Assembly (NCBI GenBank): GCA_025450135.1
Contig: JANWHZ010000026.1
Span: forward strand, 1-13,344
From: Candidatus Saccharimonadales bacterium
GTDB taxonomy: Bacteria; Patescibacteriota; Saccharimonadia; Saccharimonadales; UBA4665
Reading direction: 5' to 3'
DNA length: 13,344 nt
Both the position numbers and the translations under genes were made by a program. Shown piece by piece: positions 6,945-13,028 of the stretch; position 1 is the first letter of the stretch; the number at the start of each line of letters is the position of its first letter. The notes under the pieces were generated by a model that did no database searches, was not told the DNA's origin, and worked only from the letters and a program-made list of their open reading frames with translations.

Positions 6945-8038
6945 TGCCAGGCAGCTTAGAAAAGCGTAAGCATCTCTCCACTTCATTGCGGCAGGTATTC
7001 ACTACCTATTGGCGTCGCAAGTGGTGGCACAAGCTAGCGATTATACTTATCGCTAGCTTCCTCACTCTAACAGGCTGTATGTACGGTATCGCCCAGTGGT
7101 ACGTGTGGAGCAACCGCGCAGCACCGTATGACTTCGGTGCCAGCTTCATTGCTGACTATTCCAAGTATCTCGGCCTCGACCCGCACGCTAATTACTTAGG
7201 GATGCTTAATGACCTAGGAGTCAGACGTCTTCGGCTCGTCAGCTATTGGAGCGACATCGAATCCCAAAAAGGGAAGTATGACTTTGGCGAACTTGATTGG
7301 GAATTTAGAGAGGCTGAGGCACACGGCGCCAAGATCACTCTGGCCATTGGCTTACGCCAGCCGCGATGGCCAGAGTGCCACCAGCCGGGCTGGGTAAATG
7401 GTGAGCCCATAACCGTCTGGCAACCGCAGCTCATGCAATTTATGACGGCGGTGATCAACCGGTATAAAACCAGCCCTGCGCTAGAGAGTTACCAGCTGGA
7501 GAACGAATATTACCTCAAGCAATTCGGCGATTGCACCGACGACAGTACGTCGCGCCTTATCGCCGAATCAAACTTAGTACGTTTGCTTGACCCATTCCGA
7601 CCGCTCATCATTACCCGCAGCAACAACATCATCGGCTGGGGGATTAACCCGCCGATCCCCGACGAGTACGGCATGTCGATCTATTTACGGGTCTGGAGTA
7701 CCCCAATCGGCCGGTATCTTGAGTACCCCTTTCCAGACTGGTATTACTCCTTTATGGCTGGTATGGAAAAAATCTCGACGGGGAAAGATACATTTATCCA
7801 CGAACTTGAGACCGAACCATGGGTGCCCGACGGTCAGTCCGTGCTAACAACCTCGCTCGCCGAGCAGAACATGACAATGAACGTGCAGCGCTTCAACGAT
7901 ACTGTCGCGTTCGCAAAGCGTACCGGCATGAAGCCAATTTACCTTTGGGGAGCCGAGTACTGGTACTACCGCATGACAGTATTGCACCAGCCCGACCTCT
8001 GGAATGCGGCCAAGCAGGTATACACCGAGAACGATTAG
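6944..8038 (+). CDS. Membrane-anchored TIM-barrel glycoside hydrolase (clan GH-A type)
   Basis: The 364-residue product has a basic N-terminus (residues 1-30), a hydrophobic segment (about 31-55) and an outward catalytic domain. The segment ends with TLTGC (Cys45), which fits a lipoprotein signal, but hydrophobic residues continue after the Cys, so a plain membrane anchor is as likely. The domain has the beta/alpha-barrel hydrolase pattern: YLGMLNDLGVRRLRL near 84-98, a strand ending QLENEYY with Asn187-Glu188 as likely acid/base, and IHELETEPW (285-293) offering the nucleophile glutamate. GH5 or a related cellulase-like family is possible; I cannot place it more closely. It could trim host or self-made surface glycans. 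The only ribosome-site hint is a weak AGGT at 6933, and the ATG overlaps the -10 box of the divergent glycosyltransferase gene. Confidence 0.72.
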   Translation: MPGSLEKRKHLSTSLRQVFTTYWRRKWWHKLAIILIASFLTLTGCMYGIAQWYVWSNRAAPYDFGASFIADYSKYLGLDPHANYLGMLNDLGVRRLRLVSYWSDIESQKGKYDFGELDWEFREAEAHGAKITLAIGLRQPRWPECHQPGWVNGEPITVWQPQLMQFMTAVINRYKTSPALESYQLENEYYLKQFGDCTDDSTSRLIAESNLVRLLDPFRPLIITRSNNIIGWGINPPIPDEYGMSIYLRVWSTPIGRYLEYPFPDWYYSFMAGMEKISTGKDTFIHELETEPWVPDGQSVLTTSLAEQNMTMNVQRFNDTVAFAKRTGMKPIYLWGAEYWYYRMTVLHQPDLWNAAKQVYTEND

Positions 8039-8064
8039 CATTCGTATCTGCTTTGTTGCATACT
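8035..8064 (+). promoter_or_regulatory. Possible smpB promoter, near-leaderless
   Basis: TTAGCA (8035-8040) and CATACT (8059-8064) are 18 bases apart, and the ATG follows seven bases after the -10 box. The -35 box overlaps the stop codon of the upstream hydrolase gene. No Shine-Dalgarno sequence precedes the ATG at 8072. Confidence 0.4.
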
Positions 8065-8071
8065 AACACCT

Positions 8072-8533
8072 ATGGCCAAGAAGAAACGCCAGCAGCATAA
8101 AACCATCCAAAACCGCCGTGCTCGATTTGACTACGAGCTGGGTGATAGTATTGTGGTCGGCCTCGAGCTCACTGGAGCAGAGGCTAAAAGTTTGCGGCTC
8201 GGACATGGGCAGCTGCAGGGCGCGTACGTGACCATCAAAGACGACCAGCTGTGGCTTGTTAATGCCGCCGTTATTGGCTCAAGTGGCATTCCCATTACAG
8301 AGGCCGACAAGACGCGCACACGGCGCCTACTGGCTAAGCATCGTGAAATCAACGCTTTTATGCAAGCTAAACAAGACGGGCGTACGATCGTGCCTCTTGA
8401 GATATTGAATCGTGGTCGGTACGTCAAGCTACGGATTGCTATCGGCAAAGGTAAGAAGAAGTATGATAAACGCCAAACATTGAAAAAACGAGACGAAGAG
8501 CGAAGTATTGCCACTGCACTCAAATACAGGTAG
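8072..8533 (+). CDS. smpB: SsrA-binding protein SmpB (trans-translation)
   Basis: SmpB binds the tRNA-like domain of tmRNA and brings it to stalled ribosomes so that the nascent protein is tagged and the ribosome released. The 153-residue product shows the family signature throughout: KTIQNRRARFDYELGDSIVV at the N-terminus, GLELTGAEAKSLRLGHGQL (about 30-48), YVTIKDDQLWLVNA, RRLLAKHREI (about 90), GRTIVPLEI, and the basic C-terminal tail beginning KGKKKYDKRQTLKKRDEERS (near 130), which enters the decoding centre. Length is normal. It lies in the same direction as the hydrolase upstream with 33 bases between, which hold a possible separate promoter, and it converges on the debranching-type gene. 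The stop codon is inside a hairpin shared with that gene. No ssrA RNA gene is seen in the window. Confidence 0.95.
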   Translation: MAKKKRQQHKTIQNRRARFDYELGDSIVVGLELTGAEAKSLRLGHGQLQGAYVTIKDDQLWLVNAAVIGSSGIPITEADKTRTRRLLAKHREINAFMQAKQDGRTIVPLEILNRGRYVKLRIAIGKGKKKYDKRQTLKKRDEERSIATALKYR

Positions 8534-8550
8534 CTGCTTTAGCTGCTACC
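8529..8550. terminator. Shared hairpin spanning the stop codons of two convergent genes
   Basis: GGTAGC (8529-8534) pairs with GCTACC (8545-8550); inside, after a T-T mismatch, GC pairs with GC around a TTTA loop. The TAG of smpB (8531-8533) and the TAG of the minus-strand glycosidase (8548-8546) both lie in the arms. There is no T-run on either side, so a classical intrinsic terminator is not complete. A bidirectional RNA 3'-end stabiliser or weak terminator is the best reading. Confidence 0.4.
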
Positions 8551-10210
8551 CAGCATCTACAGACGGTACACCCGACAAAATAGTAGCTTCTATCTCACGG
8601 AGGGCAGGATCAGTCGCTGCATGCGGCATAGCTGGTAGCTTTCGGCTGAAATTTGCGGGGAGCGGCCACTTGCATTTTGCGAGATAATTAGCTGCCACAA
8701 CCCAGGCTTGGATTTCCTGTGGCGTCCGCTCGAGTGGATCAAGCGTATAGCGGTTGATGCTTGGATTCCAAACAAGCACCCAACGCGTAGACAGGCGAGG
8801 CTCTAAGCCATTGCCTCCTTGTGCCACTTCAGGGAAACTATGTGTCGTCTCGATAACGTGATGAACTCGTCGGTGCAGTTCCCAGGACAGGCCGTAGAAG
8901 CCATGCCGTTCTAGGCCTACTGCAATCCACGCCGTGTCATGCGGCCACACGCCGCCGTTATGGTACGAGACTGGATTAAATCCTTTTTCACGGTTTGACA
9001 GTGTCCGCACCCCTGCCGTTGCTAACATGTCAGGCCGGAAGAGTGTCGCCACTACGGCCTGGCGTTTGCGAACCACATCAGGCTCAGAACCATCGAGGAG
9101 CCGCGAGTTAAGTAAATGCCCCATATTTGAACTACGCACTTCCAGTCGGCGCGGCTGGCCATCAAGGCCACGGTCTGTCGCGAGCGCGAAATAACCACCG
9201 TCCAAGTCGTTGACCCAGAACTCATTCAGCACGTATTGGCGTAACATGGCCGCCTGAACACGCAGTAACGCTGCCTGAGCGGATTGATCAAGCGTATCGT
9301 ACGTGTTCGCTGCCGCCAGAAGTGCATCATAGGCATAGCCTTGCACTTCTACGGACGCGATACCCCCGGCGTGATTCGCAAACGTGCCATCTTTATGTAC
9401 GTACGCACGAAAGCTATCTTTCCAGCCATGATTCTCCATACCAAGCGATGTAACTGGGTAATATTCAAGCATCCCTTCGTGATTACGGTTGAGTCGATTG
9501 GTCAGCCAGCTGACGCTCGCAGCAAGTGCGTCACGCATCGTTCGTCGTCTGCCATCCCGGCCGACAATTTCCTGGTTAAGCAAGGAGCCATCAACGTTCT
9601 GTGCGTAGTATGTAACGCCAATAATAAAGAGCGGCGTTGCATCTACGGTCGTGTACATAGGAAACTGCCAGCCGAACAGTTCGGCAAACTTGTGCGCCAG
9701 CGGCGTGGTAGGATCCAGATTATCATGCAGAATGCCGCCTGGTTCTTCGCCACTCACCGGATTATAGGTAAGACCCTGAAGCTCGGCCAGCTTGACCACC
9801 GTCGAGCGCAGTAATGCAGGGTAAAGATCCTTAAGAAAAAGCGATACAAACAGACTGTCCCGCCCAAACATATGACTAAATTTTTCTCGCTCCGGGATGC
9901 CTTCATTTTCCGGAAACGGCAACGAAGCCAGGGGCGGACCGTTAGATCCAATATCAGCAACAGTCTCGACACCCGCAATACGCAGCAACTGACGCAGCGC
10001 TGACGGGTGGCCGGCAAATACGTGCCGGTTCGGCGTTGCTTCAACCGCTACCACTTGGTCCCCAATAGTCAGGTAAGGGGCTAAGTCAGGCACGTCGGAG
10101 GTCAAGTCGGGCGGAACGCCACATTCATCTTCTACCTCTTCAATACGCAGTAAAGGGTGGGCAGGCAAATCTGGCCTACGCTCTAAGTGGGCATCCCATA
10201 CGCCTACCAT
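8546..10210 (-). CDS. Amylo-alpha-1,6-glucosidase / glycogen debranching-type glycosidase
   Basis: A 554-residue enzyme with an (alpha/alpha)6-barrel of the debranching (GDE C-terminal, GH133/GH63-like) type. Family landmarks are in order: a beta-rich N-terminal part (about 1-100), MFGRDSLFVSLFLKDLYP (114-131), PVSGEEPGGILHD (151-163), MYTTVDATPLFIIGVTY, ENHGWKDS (259-266, with a likely catalytic Asp), EVQGYAYDA (288-296) and NPVSYHNGGVWPHDTAWIA (412-430). No signal peptide is seen, so it should act in the cytosol, removing alpha-linked glucose from a glucan or small glycoside. It diverges from the GT4 gene across 55-79 bases, suggesting a make-and-trim pair, and it resembles the glycosidase at 11481-12875. 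The ATG lies about three bases after the predicted RNA start, with no ribosome site. The exact substrate is unknown. Confidence 0.82.
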   Translation of the reverse strand: MVGVWDAHLERRPDLPAHPLLRIEEVEDECGVPPDLTSDVPDLAPYLTIGDQVVAVEATPNRHVFAGHPSALRQLLRIAGVETVADIGSNGPPLASLPFPENEGIPEREKFSHMFGRDSLFVSLFLKDLYPALLRSTVVKLAELQGLTYNPVSGEEPGGILHDNLDPTTPLAHKFAELFGWQFPMYTTVDATPLFIIGVTYYAQNVDGSLLNQEIVGRDGRRRTMRDALAASVSWLTNRLNRNHEGMLEYYPVTSLGMENHGWKDSFRAYVHKDGTFANHAGGIASVEVQGYAYDALLAAANTYDTLDQSAQAALLRVQAAMLRQYVLNEFWVNDLDGGYFALATDRGLDGQPRRLEVRSSNMGHLLNSRLLDGSEPDVVRKRQAVVATLFRPDMLATAGVRTLSNREKGFNPVSYHNGGVWPHDTAWIAVGLERHGFYGLSWELHRRVHHVIETTHSFPEVAQGGNGLEPRLSTRWVLVWNPSINRYTLDPLERTPQEIQAWVVAANYLAKCKWPLPANFSRKLPAMPHAATDPALREIEATILSGVPSVDAG

Positions 10211-10256
10211 ATGTCTAGCATTATAATACTCGCTGTCGAAGTTGTAGTTTAGACAT
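10211..10256. repeat. Inverted 7-bp pair between the divergent glycosidase and GT4 genes
   Basis: ATGTCTA (10211-10217) and TAGACAT (10250-10256) are perfect inverted copies 39 bases apart centre to centre. One lies between the -10 box and start codon of the glycosidase gene, the other just before the -10 region of the GT4 gene. They could be paired half-sites for a common regulator, or chance. Confidence 0.3.
10220..10225 (-). promoter_or_regulatory. -10 box of the debranching-type glycosidase gene
   Basis: A consensus TATAAT on the minus strand lies nine bases before the ATG at 10210, so the leader would be about three bases. No convincing -35 box at 16-18 bases. Confidence 0.5.
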
Positions 10257-10270
10257 GAGTGCGCTATGAT
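10242..10270 (+). promoter_or_regulatory. Promoter of the family 4 glycosyltransferase gene
   Basis: TATGAT (10265-10270) preceded at 17 bases by the weak -35 TTGTAG (10242-10247). The start point would be near 10277, which excludes translation from the ATG at 10266 and favours the ATG at 10290. Confidence 0.45.
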
Positions 10271-10280
10271 GAAACTACAT

Positions 10281-10285
10281 AGGAG
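10281..10285 (+). promoter_or_regulatory. Shine-Dalgarno site selecting the ATG at 10290
   Basis: AGGAG lies four bases before ATG 10290. The upstream in-frame ATGs at 10266 and 10269 overlap the -10 box and have no ribosome site. Confidence 0.65.
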
Positions 10286-10289
10286 TTAC

Positions 10290-11543
10290 ATGCTTGATCG
10301 CAGCAAGAAGCTGAAGATTGCAATTATTGCTCCGCCTTGGCTTAGTACATACCCGGGCTGTTACTACGGCATCGAAAATGTTGTGCATAATCTAAGCACA
10401 AGCCTCTACGAGATGGGCCATGAGGTTATCTTATTTACCGTCGGTGGGAGCACCACAAAAGCAACCAAACGGTATTGGTACCACAAAGAGGACCAATACC
10501 AACACATCCACCGGCCATGGTATGAAGTGCTGCCGGTTATGAGCGCCCATATTTTGCACGCACTTAACGTCATCCGTGAGATAGGCGACGTCGACATTAT
10601 TCACGACCACAACAGCTTTCTGGGACCCGCCATGATGGCATTAGCTTGCAAAGACCTGCCCCCTATACTGAGCACGCTACACGAGCCGTTTACCAACGAA
10701 AAGCTGATTCTTGAGGGGCTACCAGACAACCGGATGTTATTTAAGGAGCTGAAGGCCACGAATCGTCTCTACTTTAACGGTATCTCCAAATCGCAGCTGA
10801 GCACGGTCCCTCGCAACTTGAAGAAGCACATGGTGAAGTATGTCTATAACGGCGTTAACCTGGATGACTTTATATATCAAGAGCAAAAGGAGGATTATTT
10901 CCTCAGCGTCGGCAGTATCAAGCCGGATAAGGGACAGGCCACAGCCGCCAAGCTCTGCCACGAACTCGGTGTAAAGTTAAAGATTGCCGGGACTATTGGC
11001 GACATCACCAACAACCGACAGTTGTCCGAAGAGCTCAAACACCCCTCATTGGTAGCGCTTAATAATCCATACTTTCCATATTTCCGCGATAAGATTATGC
11101 CTCATCTTGTGCCAGACCAGATTGAGTATATTGGCGCAGTATTTGGGCCTCCTAAAAAGACGTTGTTTGCAAATGCCAAAGCGTTTCTGGCGCCCATTCA
11201 GTGGGAGGAACCATTTGGTATCGCAATCATTGACGCACTAGCATCTGGCACTCCGGTAGTCGGCTACAAACGCGGTGCATTCCCAGAAATTATTGAGCAC
11301 GGCAAGAACGGCTTCCTCGCCGACACTGAAGCACAGTTCAAACGCTATATGGGTATGGTCGACCAGATAGATCCTACTGAATGTCGGCGAATTGTTGAAA
11401 AGAAATTTTCAGCTCCAATCATGGCTCAAAGCTATGTAAAGCGCTACAGAGAGGTTATCAGTCTTGCGCAGGCTACTGAGCTACGGATGGGCCGTTACAG
11501 CCTTTCTCTTGGCCGGGTGTCTCGCCCTTTGGTCGCTCGTTAA
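10290..11543 (+). CDS. Family 4 glycosyltransferase (GT-B fold)
   Basis: A 417-residue retaining glycosyltransferase from ATG 10290 (425 residues if begun at 10266). The N-terminal Rossmann domain starts LKIAIIAPPWLSTYPGCYYG, with GIENVVHNLSTSLYEMGHEV and IIHDHNSFLGP (about 104-114). The C-terminal half carries the nucleotide-sugar site: YFLSVGSIKPDKG near 207-219, then EEPFGIAIIDALASGTPVVG and RGAFPEIIEHGKNGFL. The usual E-x7-E pair reads E-x7-D here. No signal or membrane helix is seen, so it is probably cytosolic. It is flanked by two debranching-type glycosidases, one divergent and one convergent, suggesting a shared alpha-glucoside or glucan pathway. Its last 63 bases overlap the 3' end of the convergent gene, and the product ends in a basic tail. 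Donor and acceptor are unknown. Confidence 0.85.
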   Translation: MLDRSKKLKIAIIAPPWLSTYPGCYYGIENVVHNLSTSLYEMGHEVILFTVGGSTTKATKRYWYHKEDQYQHIHRPWYEVLPVMSAHILHALNVIREIGDVDIIHDHNSFLGPAMMALACKDLPPILSTLHEPFTNEKLILEGLPDNRMLFKELKATNRLYFNGISKSQLSTVPRNLKKHMVKYVYNGVNLDDFIYQEQKEDYFLSVGSIKPDKGQATAAKLCHELGVKLKIAGTIGDITNNRQLSEELKHPSLVALNNPYFPYFRDKIMPHLVPDQIEYIGAVFGPPKKTLFANAKAFLAPIQWEEPFGIAIIDALASGTPVVGYKRGAFPEIIEHGKNGFLADTEAQFKRYMGMVDQIDPTECRRIVEKKFSAPIMAQSYVKRYREVISLAQATELRMGRYSLSLGRVSRPLVAR

Positions 11544-12875
11544 CAGGTACGCACTGGCATAATATACTGCTGCTGCCGTCCATGCCTGGTTTGTCGCGCT
11601 TTGCTGTTTATTATCCACATTATGCCAGGGTTGGAAGACGTGTGGCTCCGCCTCCAAGAACATTTCGATACAAGAGTTAAAGTGAGAAACACCGGCCAAC
11701 AGTGCTTCCGCTACTAGTTTTGCTTCAGGTGTGTAGCCGAAATGGTCTAACCCCTCAGCAATCAGTCCTGATACAAACGGCCAATATGTATGAGAACTGC
11801 GGTGGTAGCCTCCGGCATACAGCTTTGGAACAATTGTCCCGCTGGAGTAATTGCGCACGCCTGCTTCAGGATTTAACATGTCATCCATTGTTACCCGACG
11901 TGCAACGTCGGAAATGTACATGTCATCTATGACACACTCATCATCATAATATGCCCAGAGACACATGGCAGCATCAGCGGAAATGGAGGCCAAAGGCTTG
12001 TTATTACCGTCCAGTGCTTCTGCATAGTAGTGCAGCATCGATTGCTCATCAGTCATAAGAAAGCCATGTTTCGGATTATTGAAAAGTTCTTTTAGGTCCT
12101 TGGCGGATTGCTCTAACACTGCTGCGAACGTCGGGTCGCGTTCTCGGAAGACCGCAGCGCCATATCTGAACGCCGCCCAGCAGGCAGCATTTACGAATAC
12201 ATCCTTAATCGGGTGCTTCGCAAGCAACCCATCAGAATATTGGTAGGCTCCAAAATTGTCTTTCCAGCCCTGGTTATGCAGACCAGTCGTTTTCCGTTCG
12301 GGACGTAAATCCGCGCCAGTAAAACCTGCTAGGCCACCATATTCAGCAACATTTCTTAGACACCAGTCAAGCCCTGAATGCAGGCTAGCAAGCACTTCAG
12401 AACTATATTCCAGTTGCGATTCTTTGTGCCAACGGGAAACCGCTATTATCCAAAGCGGCGTACTATCAGCGCTGTCCCAACTTTTTAGGAGGTGATCATG
12501 TGGGTCGAGGTACCAAAGTTTACGAAACGCTCTGAGCCGACTGAGTGTCTGGTGATTACGCGACCGACCGGCCCTTACTTCGTGGCTGATTTTGCCAATT
12601 TCTTCACCGGTTGCCGGGTTATTATTGACACCTTGCCAGTGACGCAAGTACAACAGGCCATGATACGCCTTTGGCCCTAACCGTCTTCTAACCGGATGCT
12701 GCATTTCAGCGCTAAATATTAGTGATGCGGTGATGGCGCTATCTCGGCCAAAGAGCGCATGAAAAGAACCTTGCCAGCCGCTATCTGTTGATGCATAGAT
12801 ACCACGAGTCGTCACTAAATGCCGTAATAGTAGTGACGCCATTCTTCTGTTCTTTTCGATCCGATGTGGATTCAT
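11481..12875 (-). CDS. Divergent amylo-alpha-1,6-glucosidase-like glycosidase
   Basis: A 464-residue (alpha/alpha)6-barrel protein related to the glycosidase at 8546-10210 but strongly diverged and lacking its beta-rich N-terminal part. Shared landmarks are ALFGRDSAITASLIF (40-54), NPATGEEIGKISHEV (86-100), DSADSTPLWIIAV (134-146) and NQGWKDNFGAY (201-211), where the usual GWKDS reads GWKDN. The C-terminal half has YHRSSHTYWPFVSG, resembling the family's SYHNGSVWP segment, and NQAWTAAAVYYASAY near the end. No signal peptide is seen. It may trim a different glycoside from its neighbour. The ATG at 12875 has no clear ribosome site; ATG 12842, preceded by AGAAGA, is another possible start. It converges on the GT4 gene with a 63-base overlap and ends in a basic tail. 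Confidence 0.78.
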   Translation of the reverse strand: MNPHRIEKNRRMASLLLRHLVTTRGIYASTDSGWQGSFHALFGRDSAITASLIFSAEMQHPVRRRLGPKAYHGLLYLRHWQGVNNNPATGEEIGKISHEVRAGRSRNHQTLSRLRAFRKLWYLDPHDHLLKSWDSADSTPLWIIAVSRWHKESQLEYSSEVLASLHSGLDWCLRNVAEYGGLAGFTGADLRPERKTTGLHNQGWKDNFGAYQYSDGLLAKHPIKDVFVNAACWAAFRYGAAVFRERDPTFAAVLEQSAKDLKELFNNPKHGFLMTDEQSMLHYYAEALDGNNKPLASISADAAMCLWAYYDDECVIDDMYISDVARRVTMDDMLNPEAGVRNYSSGTIVPKLYAGGYHRSSHTYWPFVSGLIAEGLDHFGYTPEAKLVAEALLAGVSHFNSCIEMFLEAEPHVFQPWHNVDNKQQSATNQAWTAAAVYYASAYLLTSDQRARHPAKRKAVTAHP

Positions 12876-12955
12876 ATGTGCGTTTTTGTGCTAGTGCTTT
12901 TATCTTATCATGTCGGAGCAGGCAAGCATCGAATTACTAGTACAAACCAGAGATG

Positions 12956-12984
12956 TTGCTCCCTTGCCACATATCCGATATAAT
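12956..12984 (+). promoter_or_regulatory. Promoter upstream of tRNA-Asn
   Basis: A consensus TATAAT (12979-12984) is preceded at 17 bases by TTGCTC (12956-12961). Transcription would start near 12991, about 38 bases before the mature tRNA. A second -10-like TATAGT (13017-13022) lies six bases before the tRNA. The 12876-13028 gap holds no gene that I can see. Confidence 0.5.
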
Positions 12985-12993
12985 CCCCTCTGT

Positions 12994-13009
12994 CTCATCA
13001 ACTGATGGG
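12994..13009 (+). other. Small hairpin in the tRNA leader
   Basis: CTCATC (12994-12999) pairs with GATGGG (13004-13009, one G-U) around AACT, followed by a U-rich stretch. It lies between the TATAAT promoter and the tRNA. It could be a processing element or weak attenuator; the stem is short. Confidence 0.25.
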
Positions 13010-13028
13010 TGTTCTTTATAGTCAATAT

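Noticed and set aside
6944..7080. Certain lipoprotein assignment for the TIM-barrel hydrolase
   Set aside because: TLTGC resembles a lipobox, but the n-region is long and hydrophobic residues continue past the Cys; kept only as an alternative.
9284..9814. 176-codon plus-strand open frame
   Set aside because: It lies entirely antisense to the debranching-type glycosidase, whose conserved motifs run through it; the product is Arg/Cys-rich without family features.
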